DNA of 64,000 nt from Endothia cerciana (taxonomy: Eukaryota; Ascomycota; Sordariomycetes; Diaporthales; Cryphonectriaceae): assembly GCA_026119935.1 (NCBI GenBank), contig JALRMH010000074.1, positions 1 to 64,000 of the forward strand, given 5' to 3'. Below are positions 10,055 to 21,100 of the stretch, piece by piece; within the stretch, counting starts at the first letter, position 1; the number at the start of each line of letters is the position of its first letter. The position numbers and the translations under genes are program-made. The notes below the pieces were generated by a model, which was not told the origin of the DNA, searched no databases, and saw only the letters and a list, made by a program, of their open reading frames with translations.

Positions 10055-12124
10055 TTACCCTGCACCAGGGAAGCCGCCCCTGGCCATCTTCCTGGCCCGC
10101 TGATCACGACGACTGTGATTCGCACGCTGGCTTTTGTGAGCCTCTTTCCTTCGTCTCGCCTGCTCAGTCTCCTGCTCTCCGCTCGGGCCGGCGACAATTC
10201 CACCGCCCCTACCACCGCCTCCCCTCCCTCGCCCCCTTCCTCGACCCCTCATGCCGCCGCGTCCGCCCCTGCTGCCACCTTTATCTGTGTCTGACATCTC
10301 GCTTCCGGACCCCGCAGGACTCGCCCGCCACGCTGCCGAGGCTAGCTCGTTCTGCTGTCCGGTGAATGCGTTGGCAGCGCTGTATTTCATCTCAAGGCGG
10401 CGTTTCTGGTTCGCATTGCGTGAGAGTATAATGGCCCATCCCTCAATAGCCTCGTCCGTCATACCCGTCTCAGCCTTCAACCTGCTCCTCGGGACGCCTC
10501 CCCTGGTCGCCTGGTCTCTGTCGAATGTCTTGGGATCAGCCTGATAGGCCTTCCACAGGGCCTTCTCATTGTCGTCTGCTGGGGCTTCCGTGTCTGCGTT
10601 GTCGACCGTGCCGCCCACGTCGGCTGCATCATATGTGTCGTCGCGCTCATCATCGTCCGAATCGAAGGCCGCGAGGGCGGAGAGGATGGCTGCCTTGTTT
10701 GATGCTGTCGAGCGGTCTGCGAGGACATCGTCTGCAGTTTTCTTAGCATCTCGCTTGCCGATATAAAGGCTTGAAGTGTCCATTGCCAATCGCACTAATT
10801 CGTCATCGTCAAAGTCGTTGCGCCGCCTGGGAAGCAGGGGAGGTGTTGAGCGGGGCATGAGGCTGGACTTCCTCCTTGGCCTGGGTCTGGTAGATCTGTG
10901 ATGATAGTGAGCAAACGATGTTTCCATGATGGAATTGTGGTTATAGGCAACATACAATTGCTCGCTGCGATCTGCCTCCTTTAGGTGTGGCGGCAGTGAG
11001 TCCTCCAAGAGATGCGCGATGACCTGTTCCGACTCATCGCCACACTCGTCCAATAATTTCGACACGAAGCCTGATCCCAGCTCAGGAAACAGGTCTTGGA
11101 TCTGCGTGATCTGGCTCATGCGGTGGACATGCACCTCACCAGCCATGGCATCATTGTCCAGCGCCATGCCCTTGCCCTTGTCAATCCTGCGCCTGATCAG
11201 CCTCTTCGGCTTCGTACCCGCTCCTGGTTTCTTCCAGGTCGCCAAGTCCCTCAGGGCATTCCTTGCCCGCGCGTTTTCCGTACCAGATGCCTCCAGTTTG
11301 TGCTCAACCTGCTGCAGAAGTGGGGTCGTGCTCACCAGCTCAGGGACGAGTGAGTCGTTTGCGCTCGTCGGCCCGGCCTTGTGAGCCTCGGCGGCTGTCT
11401 TCAGGGAGTAGAGCTGGTCGGTGAGCAAGGAAAATTTGGGCGGGTCACTCTCGATTAGACCCATGAGGCTAAGGTATGTAGTAGTAACAAGGACCTTGCG
11501 GAGGGGCGGGTTCATGATCTTGTAGCAGCTGACGAGACCGTCCAGGAACTCACTACCGGCCAGGAAGAAGGCCGCAGTGGAAGGGGATACGTTGATCAGA
11601 TGGTTCAGACGCCCGAGCCGCTCCTCGACCAGCTTTAGATCGCCTCTGATACCGTCGTCCAGGTTCTTGATGAGGGATTTCTTGACCGCTGTCAGGGAGG
11701 CCTCAACCGCACCCTGGGACGACCCTGGCAGTTGGGACAGCACATGGCTGACTCTCTTGTGGTTGTAGACGCGGCTGAGATCGGAGAGGAACTCCCACCG
11801 CAACAGTGGCAGTGGGGATGAGGGAGATGCCAGTATCCTAGCGCTCAGGAGGAAGCAGTCCTTCAGAAGCAACTTGGCCGGAGCCGGTGTGCCAAGGAGG
11901 GCCGAGCCATGAGCTGCCACTTCCCTCATGAATGTGGAGAGGAAGGCTGGTACAGATTCATCATGGAGGGTCTGCTTCGAGACCCCGGAGTCGTCCAGGC
12001 GAATGTGAGCCTCGGCTAGAGAGATCCACGCTGCCAGGCTGGCATTCCACTCGTCGATGGACAGCAACTCTTTCCATGCTGCCGACGGAAAAGGCGCAAA
12101 CGGGGGTAGGGAGACCGAGCCCAT
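10055..12124 (-). CDS. CUE3: CUE domain protein, Cue3/Rqt3 (ASCC2) homologue
   Basis: A single exon of 689 aa from the ATG at 12124. The frame stays open 30 codons further up, but the usual N-terminus (MGSVSLPPFAPFPSAAWKEL) begins here. The N-terminal 300 residues are helical, as in ASCC2/Cue3. A CUE ubiquitin-binding domain follows at about residues 333-378 (IQDLFPELGSGFVSKLLDEC, then DESEQVIAHLLED), with a helix-breaking LPPHL after it. The C-terminus is basic, with a run of RGRG/GGRGG repeats ending in KMARGGFPGAG. In yeast and human this protein belongs to the ribosome quality-control trigger complex (Slh1/ASCC3, Cue3/ASCC2, Rqt4), which binds ubiquitinated uS10 on collided ribosomes. Its divergent neighbour here is the uS10 gene itself. 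Orthology rests on architecture and motif order. Confidence 0.82.
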   Translation of the reverse strand: MGSVSLPPFAPFPSAAWKELLSIDEWNASLAAWISLAEAHIRLDDSGVSKQTLHDESVPAFLSTFMREVAAHGSALLGTPAPAKLLLKDCFLLSARILASPSSPLPLLRWEFLSDLSRVYNHKRVSHVLSQLPGSSQGAVEASLTAVKKSLIKNLDDGIRGDLKLVEERLGRLNHLINVSPSTAAFFLAGSEFLDGLVSCYKIMNPPLRKVLVTTTYLSLMGLIESDPPKFSLLTDQLYSLKTAAEAHKAGPTSANDSLVPELVSTTPLLQQVEHKLEASGTENARARNALRDLATWKKPGAGTKPKRLIRRRIDKGKGMALDNDAMAGEVHVHRMSQITQIQDLFPELGSGFVSKLLDECGDESEQVIAHLLEDSLPPHLKEADRSEQLYVAYNHNSIMETSFAHYHHRSTRPRPRRKSSLMPRSTPPLLPRRRNDFDDDELVRLAMDTSSLYIGKRDAKKTADDVLADRSTASNKAAILSALAAFDSDDDERDDTYDAADVGGTVDNADTEAPADDNEKALWKAYQADPKTFDRDQATRGGVPRSRLKAETGMTDEAIEGWAIILSRNANQKRRLEMKYSAANAFTGQQNELASAAWRASPAGSGSEMSDTDKGGSRGGRGGMRGRGRGRGRGGGGRGGGIVAGPSGEQETEQARRRKEAHKSQRANHSRRDQRARKMARGGFPGAG

Positions 12125-12572
12125 GGTTTCGGCTGCAGCTTCGTATCTGACCACTGTTGGCCTGGCCAGACAGCATTCGAGAGATGAAGTCGGTGGGTGG
12201 GCGAGGTATTCCACCCTTACATGTCAGCCTGCCGCAGCGTTTCCTTTCACGATGTCATCCATCATCAGTGAGCGACCCTCGCCGGCTGACTCATCACTTT
12301 GCCCAGGACTGTATTCGCCCAATCAAATTCTACCAAGAGCATCAACTATGCTAAGCCATCCTAGGCCTAGCGCTTCCCACACACTCTGCTCCATCGTAAC
12401 AAAACCCATCCCGCGGACTTTTTGTCGCATCGCCAAGCCTCACCAGCGAAACGACCTTTCGTCAAAAAAAGGAACAGCCAACCTCCGCCAGCCTTCATCA
12501 CTTTGCCGCAACGCAATCAAACGTTCGAGTCGTGAAGGCTATCTGCCCTATCTACCCACACCAACAGTCAAG
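12125..12572. promoter_or_regulatory. divergent promoter between CUE3-like and uS10 genes
   Basis: The 448 bp between two divergently transcribed starts (12124 on -, 12573 on +) must hold both promoters. The uS10 side ends in a CA-rich leader (CACACCAACAGTCAAG) typical of strongly expressed fungal ribosomal protein genes. No canonical TATA box is seen. Confidence 0.55.
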
Positions 12573-13102
12573 ATGTCTTACCAGAAGGGCGACAAGGGTG
12601 ACTTTGAGGCTCCCGTACGTTTTCTGACATCCCCCAACCAAACCACCACGAGGGGACTACCCAGGAAGACGACGTGATACTGACCAGAGCCCTCGTCTCC
12701 CACCAAACAGAAGACCCACAAGATCCGTATCACCCTGACCTCCCGCAAGGTCCAGTCCCTCGAGAAGGTCTGCACCGAGCTGATCGAGCGCGCCAAGGGC
12801 AAGGACCTGCCCGTCAAGGGCCCCGTCCGCCTGCCCACCAAGAACCTCAAGATCACCACCCGCAAGACCCCTTGCGGTGAGGGTTCCAAGACCTGGGATC
12901 TGTACGAGATGAGGATCCACAAGCGCCTGATTGAGTATGTCTCACCACCCGCTACCCCGGCTCAACGGGCCCTCTGGAGTATGAAGACGGCGTGTGCTAA
13001 CGGGAGGCCCGATATAGCCTGACCGCCCCCACCGAGGTCGTCAAGCAGATCATCGTGAACATCGAGGCCGGCGTCGAGGTCGAGGTCACCATCGCTGCTT
13101 AA
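12573..13102 (+). CDS. RPS20: 40S ribosomal protein S20 (uS10)
   Basis: Three exons: 12573-12614, 12711-12934 and 13018-13102, total 116 aa. Intron 1 (GTACGT...ACAG) follows MSYQKGDKGDFEAP. Intron 2 (GTATGT, branch GCTAACG, TATAG) splits the codon for Asp in RLIDLTAP. The protein reads KTHKIRITLTSRKVQSLEKV, then GPVRLPTKNLKITTRKTPCG, then SKTWDLYEMRIHKRLIDL, and ends IEAGVEVEVTIAA, the complete uS10 family signature at the usual length. It sits in the head of the small subunit. In other eukaryotes N-terminal lysines of uS10 are ubiquitinated by Hel2/ZNF598 on stalled ribosomes, the signal read by the RQT complex whose Cue3-like member is encoded next door. Confidence 0.97.
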
Positions 13103-14099
13103 CTGCACGCGAAGGCACGCCCACCCGCCCACACCCACTCCGCCGCCGCGGTTGCCCCGCTGTCGAATACCCCCTGGCACTGGACACGTGTGGTGCTGAG
13201 GCTGGTCGGGGTCGTAGGCAGATGCGAGATCTTTCGTGTTGCTGGTATACATCATCTTGACACGGATATTCCCCCCGTCCGTGTCGAGCAGGGTAGCGCG
13301 GAGAAGAAATACAAAAAGCAATTGTCGGGAGATGACCATCGCAAATTTATGTGCGGAGTGCGATGTTGATGCGGCGCCCCATGCGTTGACCATTGTCTTG
13401 CCGCCGGTCGTGTAGGTCGCTGTGCTGGACAGGCTTGAGACTTGCCATCCGTTAGAACCTCCCGTAATCACACGAGATTCTCGCACTGTCAAGATCAAGA
13501 GACAGCCGGTCACGCACGCACAGCTATCGCCAGCATCACAAGCCTAAGCTCAGAGACGAATCACCCGTCCTCAATTGGTATAGTATGGTATGGTATGGTA
13601 TGGTATGGTATGGTATGGTATGGTATCGTATCGTAATGTAATAACATCGAAGACAAAACAGATACTATCTTCAGAAAACGCCTCGCCGATGCGGCTGTAA
13701 CCTGTCACCACATATATGCTGCTTTTCTATCTCGAGGAACAACCGCCTGTTCGATAGTTGCCTCTCATTAACATTCTTTCCTCCCCGTCTAAACTCCGGT
13801 TAGCCGCTCCCAATGCACATAGCGCCCTTGCGCTTCTGATATGTGCGAATGCTGGCTGGGCAGATGAGTGGATTGTCTTGCCGCAAGCATGCCTGTCTAG
13901 TACTCGAGCATTACATGGTAGGGAATGGGTCGTCGTGAGGCTATGTATGCCGTGATGCTCATTTGCCTGGTGCAGCGTCGTTTAGGAGCACTATCCCATC
14001 TCGCCATATTTGGGGGAACATGTCGCACCGGATGCGGCAATTAAGTGAGTCCTGTTATGACCATATTAATGCCAGGTCGAGGTGACTTGTCTATCGATA
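13103..14099. other. 3' flank of uS10 and of Nup42 gene
   Basis: Convergent intergenic region of about 1 kb. It holds the two 3' UTRs and the pentanucleotide repeat. No gene is seen. Confidence 0.4.
13579..13636. repeat. (GGTAT)n minisatellite
   Basis: About nine tandem copies of a GGTAT unit, decaying at both ends (TAGTA, CGTAT). It lies downstream of uS10. Confidence 0.95.
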
Positions 14100-16810
14100 T
14101 TAAAAATCCCATTGGACAAACTCCCTCATCGGCGGCGCCTCAGGCATGCCGCCACCACCCGTAGCAGCGAGGTCAAACCTGCCCGTCGCCACGAATTTCT
14201 TCCACGTAGCCTTCTCCGCCTCTGTATACTCACGTTCGGGCTCCGTGTCTTTGTAGTAGGGCGGTGGGCCGTCGGGGAACCAGATTTTGGACCAGCCCTG
14301 ACCAAAGCCCTGGGTGCCGATAGTCAAGACTTGATCGGCTTCCTTAGGTGCAATCTGCTGGCCTTTCCATGTCTGCAGTTGACCGTTGGGCGCCTTGGTC
14401 GCATAGCTCTCGAAGGGTGGGTGTTGCCGAGAGGCGTTGGGCGCGTATGGACCGGGTGTCGATGAGCCTGCGCCAGTGGCAGCAGAAGAGGATGCGGATG
14501 TGGAGGGCTGGGGAGCTGGAGCGCCAAAGGGGTTGGCAGAGGATGAGGGTTGTATGGGAGCGCCGAAAGGGTTTGCGGCGGGCTGGGCTGGTTGGCCAAA
14601 TGCAGAGGCAGCCGGCTGTGCAGGCTGGCCAAATGGATTCGCCGGTGCAGCAGTGTTGTTCGCCGTGCCACCAAAGACGCTGTTCACAGGAGTGGGGTTA
14701 CCATCCATGGACACCTCAGTACTGAGAGGCTGCTGTGGCTGACCGAAACCGCTGGTAGTAGGTTGCTGGCCATTCGAGCCAGACGGACCGGCGGTGTTAT
14801 TTGCGCCGGGGAGTGCAGGAAAGGGACTGGCGGTCGGGGTATTGTTGGTGTTGTTTGCCGCGAAGGCACCGAATGGAGATGTGGAGGGGGCAGAGCCACC
14901 AGGTGCGAAAGGGTTGGGCTTGGCACCAAGCTGTGACGGCTGGCCGAAACCAGCATTCCCGAAGGGGCTGGGCTTCTGACCTAAAGTAGAGGCCTGACCG
15001 AAGCCAGTGCCTGACTGCTGACCAAGAGTAGAAGGCTGACCAAAAGGACTGGGCTTCTGACCGAGCGTGGAAGCCTGGCCAAAGCCACCTCCACCGAGCG
15101 TAGAGTTCTGGCCCAGCGCGGACGTCTGTCCGAAGGCACCTCCACCGAGTGCAGAGCTCTGGCCAAGTGCTGAAGGCTGACCGAAGGGCGAAGGCTTGTT
15201 GGGAGCGGACTGCTGGCCAAATCCTGGTGTGCCACCACTGAACGGGTTGGAACTCTGACCTAGACCAGACGGCTGGCCGAACGGGTTGCTGTTCGCGGTG
15301 GGCTGCGAGAAGGCATCGGGTGCCTGAGCAGACGCAATACCAACAGGGCGTTTACCAACGGCGAATTCTCCGGTGTTCCGGGACGGGTCGTTGCGGCAGA
15401 TATCGTGGCGGTTTGGGTGGGCGTTCGCGGCCTGCATGATGTAGTTGATAGCGGCATCTGGATTGCTGACCGCAGCCTGTACCTTCTGTTGCGCTTGCGC
15501 CTCGAGCTGCTGGATATCGTTCAACTGGTCACATTGTCAGCATCACGATGCCTGGCGGTCTGGTCTGGCAAGGGGGGACTCACGACTCCCTGAGGATTGC
15601 CTGATGCGGCTCCCATCATGAAGTGTAGGCGCATCTCCTCGAAACTCTGCTCGATCGGGCCTCCCCAGAGCTGTTCAGGCGCATCTCGCCCAGGGCCGTA
15701 TGCGGACAGGTTCCACGATGGCCGCTCCTCGGTGAGATCCTTGACTATGCCATCTCGGCTGAGGTAGTAGGGGTTGCCATCCGATCCTCCTGACGGCTTC
15801 CCACCAAACGCCCCTCCTCGAGAATTGGACAAGGCGCTGAAGGGGTTCTGGTTCTGTCGGTTGGTGTTGAGGTGCTCGAACCTGCAATTCGCTAGTACAG
15901 ACGTGAAGTTAGCAACGCCCTGGCTTATGTTCTGGAGCCATTGGCTCTGAATCCACTCGAAGATGATGTACTGGGTGGTGCGAGGTGTGTAGAGCGTCAT
16001 GTCATGGTCCTCCGGCTCCGGCCTGGCGGTGCGAGGCGTGTCGAGTGTCATCTCGACATCCACGGAGTCGTTCCAGGACGTGAGGACGTAGGTGGGTGAG
16101 GAGAGGTCCATGGCATCCTTGTTCGCCACGAGGGGCGGCAATGCTACTGCTGGGTTTGCCTTCTTGAGGCCGGGAGCAGCGGCCACACTGGTCGTCTGCG
16201 CGGCTGGAGGCGGCTGCGCCGCCTCCAGCCGCGCAGCCGCCGGAGCCTTGAGAGGCGTGTTGAAGCTGAAGGGCTGAGCGCTGCTCGACGCCTTTGCAGC
16301 AGCGGCCTGGGCCTTGGGGGTCTTGTAAACCTTGACCTTCTGGTCCTCGAATGCCTTCGAGGCACCCGGGGCCTTGGTAGTGACAGGCGTCTTGGAATTG
16401 GAGGGCCCGGCCTCCGGCGTCGCAACCTCCTTGCCCTTGCCCTTTGGGTCATCTGGGTTGGAGGCCGGCTTCTTGGGCACCCACAGGTTGATCGCGCCCC
16501 TGTGGCGCCGCTCGGCGAGTGTGGTCATCTTGTCCTCGTATCGCGTGGTGGTGTTGCTCAAGGTTGGAGTCGTTCAAGATCGAAGAGGTTGGTTGGGTCC
16601 GAGAGATCGTTCGTCGCCGGAGATTCAAGACGGAGGGGGAGACGGGGACTGGTTATGAGGGGGTCGAGGGACAATGGGCGCGGATCGAAGAGCCATTGTC
16701 GCGCCGGTACAAGCGCGAGGAGGGGGTCCGAAGGAGAAGGGCACAATGAACAATAGAAACTTACCACCATACCTGCAGTTCCCCTGCTCGTAAAACTTGC
16801 AAACCACCAT
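14100..16810 (-). CDS. NUP42: CCCH zinc-finger FG nucleoporin, Nup42 type
   Basis: Proposed exons on the minus strand: 16810-16765, 15891-15584 and 15524-14100, total 592 aa. The splice of exon 1 (MVVCKFYEQGNCRYG) to exon 2 (ANCRFEHLNTN...) rebuilds a CCCH finger, C-x7-C-x5-C-x3-H, the N-terminal hallmark of fungal Nup42/human NUP42. Donor GTAAGT (16764) and acceptor CTAG (15892) are in phase. Intron 2 (15583-15525) is GTGAGT...CCAG. The C-terminal half is a long array of FGQPS, LGQ and PFG repeats, followed by a conserved tail. Nup42 sits on the cytoplasmic face of the nuclear pore and supports Dbp5/Gle1-driven mRNA export. Intron 1 is unusually long (873 bp) and contains an ORF in frame with exon 2 (see findings), so an alternative N-terminus is possible. 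Confidence 0.85.
15892..16528 (-). other. in-frame ORF inside Nup42 intron 1 (possible alternative first exon)
   Basis: An ATG at 16528 opens a frame of about 213 codons that runs without a stop straight into Nup42 exon 2, in the correct phase. The peptide starts MTTLAERRHRGAINLWVPKK and continues with Lys/Pro/Ala-rich, apparently disordered sequence. It then has two near-repeats (EMTLDTPRTARPEPEDHD and MTLYTPRTTQY) before entering the finger half ANCRFEHL. A product from this start would be about 789 aa and would lack the first half of the CCCH finger. I do not recognise the segment as a known domain. It could be a retained intron, an alternative first exon or a chance ORF in GC-rich DNA. 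Confidence 0.4.
16196..16236. repeat. perfect 19-bp inverted repeat (hairpin)
   Basis: Arms 16196-16214 and 16218-16236 are exact reverse complements separated by the 3 bases TGC. The arms are very GC-rich, so the RNA would form a stable stem. It lies inside Nup42 intron 1 and within the intronic ORF. Confidence 0.95.
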
Positions 16811-18110
16811 TGCTATTGTTTATTGTCACTTTGAGAGAAGAATGGGCCCCACATCACTCGTCATGATGGGTAAGTGGCTGGGTTGTGCGGAGGCTGAAGA
16901 GGTTCAAGGTGAGGGTCAAGGTGAGGGAATGGTGATGGTTTTGTTCGCGGCACGCGTTGAAAGGGTTGGAGTTCAGCAATGCGCGCCTGACCGGCAGGCA
17001 AGGTCAGAATTGACAAGGATCAGGGCTGCAGGGGCGTCTGCCACTAGCCAACATCGATGTGGGGCAGTTGATGTCCTATACTGTAATTAGAGATCATGCT
17101 GCACAATGTCTAGATAGACATGGACATATTGTCAATTGGAAGAGGGATTTCATGTTGACGGTAATGGAGCGGATTGTATTCGATCCTATAGGAGGCTTTT
17201 ATAGTTCTCAGTAACCCCCAAGTCTTAGATGACCTTTCTTTGTCCCACCTATCAAGATCGATTTGGTGAAAGTCGAATACGTTCGTCAGATAACAGTTTC
17301 AGCCTACACTTTAGGGTATCAACGAGCTACTCGGATACTTGGATCGTTTGAGTATTAGCAACTTTTCTTTAAGGTAATTTATATGAAAAAAAAAAAAAAA
17401 AGCTTCATCGATAATAAAGTTACTGATCAACTTTGATACGGCGAAATTCTTCTTTTGATCTAAGATGGTATTTTTCATGGTCCTACTATGAGTTTGCTTT
17501 ATCCTTCTTGCCTGATCTGATGAAAACCTTCAGTGACCAGTCTTATAGTTGATGTCTGTTAGAATAATGGCCAACAGCAATAGGGTCAACTGTTGGTAGG
17601 TCTCTCTTCATGATCGAAGCAGTACTGCATCTGTAGACAGTATCGTTTCTATTCGTATTGGGGTCTGTCTAGAAGAGTAGAAGTCTAACTATCGTAAAGG
17701 GGTCAGAGTGTGGCTAGATATAGCCTCTGACCCTACAGTGAATCCTATCCTCTCTTGAATGGGGGCCAGCAAAGAGTGAATACCTTCAAGAATGTAGTGA
17801 AGGTGGTGAAGGCTAAAGATAGTGATGAATGGGGTGGATGGAGTGGATCCACATCAACAATAGGACCAAAGCCCTTCGTCCACGAGGCACGTCGCCAACA
17901 GCATAGCACGGAGACCATGGGTAATTAACCCATTTTGTGGCAAAGACATGGGGTTTGTCTATAGCACCAATTAGAATCGTCACTCTCGCAAACATATCCA
18001 AGTCACAATATCCTTAACAATAGTGGGGGAGTTCTCGTTAAACACCATATCTCTCCCGGTGAGGACTTCATGTACACCAGATGAAGCATCAGACAGCGTC
18101 CAGCATTAAT
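16811..18110. other. intergenic, AT-rich island
   Basis: No gene is seen. From about 17080 to 18060 the DNA is visibly richer in A+T than the surroundings, with many TTGATC/GATCGA and TATCTT words and a poly-A run at 17384. The part next to 16810 should contain the Nup42 promoter. Confidence 0.45.
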
Positions 18111-21100
18111 CTACTCGGTTGCTCCCCATGCACCACCCCCAGGCGTCATAATAACTACCCTCTCACCCCTCTCCAGCTTCACACTCGCCTTCCCGCCCAT
18201 GCTCACGACCTCTTCGCCTCCGCCCTCCGTCTTTCTCACAATCAGGTTCCTCCCCATCTCCCCCTCCCCGCCGCCCTCCATCCCAAATGGCCTCAGGCTC
18301 CTCCTCTCGCTGAGGATACTGCACATCACCGGCACCCGAAACTCGATCTCCCTCACCGTGCCCTCGCCACCGTCCCACTTCCCCCTCCCAGCACTCCCTT
18401 TCCTCAGTCCGAACCGGCGCAGGATACACGGGTATCGCTTCTCAAAGACCTCCGGGTCCGTGATGCGGGTGTTGGTCATGTGGACGTGCACACCACTCGT
18501 CCCTCTCCAGCCCGGCCCGGCACCCGCACCACCCGCGATCGTCTCATAGCACCCAAACCCTTCCACGTGCTCACCCGTCACGGGATCCTTCCCGCCCGTG
18601 CCAAAGGTCAGGTTGTTACAGCACCCCTGACTGGCCGCACACGCGCGGAAGGCCCTGAGTACGACATCCGTTACGCGCTGAGACGTAAGGACGTTCCCGC
18701 CGACAACACCGAGTCCCCTCGCGGGGCTCAGGATGCTCTCAGGCGGCACGATGATGTCGATTGGGTTCAGGCACCCCTGGTTCAGCGGGATGGACGAGTT
18801 GACGAGACTGCGTAGGCAGTAGATGATGGCGGAGTGGGTAATCGCGATGGGCGCGTTGGTGTTCCCCAGAACCTGGGGGCCGGTGCCGGTGAAGTCAAAG
18901 GTCGCGGAGCCGTCCTCGCGCAGGGTTATAGTGAGCGCGACCGGTGTCCCGTCATCCATGTAGTCGACGGCCGCAAGCGTCGGGCCGTGGCTGGCGAGGG
19001 TGCGCTTGAGGAGGTCGCGCACGGCGATCTCGGCAGTCGTCTGGATCGCGTACATGTATCTGTGGACGACGTCCAGGCCGAATTCGGCGATGAGGGAGCG
19101 GATCAGTGTGATGCCCTTCTGATTGGCGGCGATCTGGGCCTTCAGGTCCGAGATGTTATCTGCGAGCTTGCGCGTCCCGGAGCAGCCTGGGTGTCTTGCG
19201 GGCTCCTCAAGGAGGAGGCGTGTGATCTCCTCCTCGTTGAAGATTCCCTCGGACACGAGCTTGGTAGACTCGATAGCTGCACCTTCCTGCCAAAGGGACG
19301 CGGAGTTGGGAGGCATGGAGCCGGGGAGGATGCCGCCTATATCGGCGTGGTGGCCCCTGCTGGCGACGTAGAAGGCTATCTTGCCCGCGCCATCAAAGAC
19401 GGGTGTGATGACTGTGATATCAGGTAGATGAGTTCCACCGCAGGCGGGATGGTTAGAGACCAGCACATCGCCATCTTTTAGCTTCCCCTCCCAAAGCTGG
19501 TGTTGGTAGCGAACGGCAAACTGCATTGAGCCAAGATGGACGGGGACGTGAGGGGCGTTAGCGACAAGGCCACCGTCGGGAGAGAAAATGGCGCATGAGA
19601 AATCAAGGCGCTCCTTGATATTTGTCGATACGGACGTCTTCTGGAGAGTGCGACCCATCTGTTCCGCAATAGACATGAAGCGGTGACCGAAGATGGACAG
19701 CCGAATGGGAGAAAACTCAGAGCCGAAGGAAGTGATGGTGGGGCGGCTTTGGCGGTCGATGACGACGTAGCTGTCGAGGATGGTGGCGACAGAGCTTGGC
19801 GTCACCACGATGGTCTGTGTCCTGTCAATGATAAGGGCCGGGCCTGAAATTTTGGAGCCGACAGGAAGAGTTTGAAGCTCAAAGGTGGAAGTATCGACCC
19901 AGCTGCCCTCGGTGAAATACACTTGACTGCTACTATCCGCAGCAGGTGTCTTCGCGGCGAGACCTTCAACTGCCTTGAGTTGTGCATATGGGCTCTTCTC
20001 TACCTTGGCATGCGCCGCTCCGGTGGCACGGACGCGAACGTCGTCGACGATGATGGCCTTGTCAGGGAAGTGAAAGCCAAACTCCCGCTTGTGGGCAACC
20101 TCAAACTCGGTCCTGAAGTCCCAGCCCTCGCCCTTCAAAACCATGAGAGAGCTGCTGGAGCCAGTATATCTCATGTTAAGATAGTAGTCGTGCGAGATCC
20201 GGTCATCAGCAAAGCCCTGGCTTGTCAACTCGTCAGACGCCTGCGCCGCCAGGTCGCCCAGCTGTCTATGAATGGAAGGCGCCGTCTCAGATGTGTACGT
20301 CACAGCAGCTGGTCTCTGCACTTCATGTACAACGTCCGCCAGAGACATACCATAGGCCGAAAGAATAGAAGAGTATTTGTGGATGATAATCCGGGAGATG
20401 CCGAGGACTGACGCGACGGAGCAAGCATGCTGCCCTCCAGCACCGCCGAAACAGGCCAGGTGATGGGCAGATGTCTCGTAGCCACGAGCCTCGGTCAGCG
20501 CACGGATGGGACGTGCCATGCCCTCATTGGCGACCTCCAGAAAGCCCATGGCAACCTCCTCGGCTGAGAAGGGAGAAAGACCTGAGCGCTGGCGGTCTGC
20601 ATTAATATCGTCCGTCATAGCAGCAAACCTCTCGGCGGTGATTTCTCTGTCCAAGGGTTCATTTTCATGGGGGCCAAAGACCTTGGGGAAGTATTCAGGC
20701 AGGAGGCGACCCAGGAAGAGATTGGCATCCGTGACTGTTAGCGGGCCGCCCTTCCTGTAGCAAGCAGGCCCTGGGTGGGCGCTTGCAGATTCTGGGCCGA
20801 CGTTGAAAAGGCCGTTCTTCCAGGTCAATATTGAGCCGCCGCCGGCAGCAACGGTGTGGATGTCAAGCTGGGGGCTCTGTACCCTAATGCCCGCCGTGGT
20901 CGTCTCGAACACGTGGTCGTATACGCCCGCGTATCGAGACACGTCTGTAGAGGTACCGCCCATGTCGAAGCCGATGATAGGCCTCCTCTCTCCGGCATCC
21001 CACGAGGTTTGAGCATATCCAACCACGCCACCAGCAGGACCAGACAGGATCGCCTTCAGGCCACTGAACTTGCGATAATCCACGAGACCGCCATCAGATT

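Noticed and set aside
16092..16452. Ala/Arg-rich frames on both strands around the 19-bp hairpin
   Set aside because: They are shadows of the intronic in-frame ORF and of the inverted repeat.
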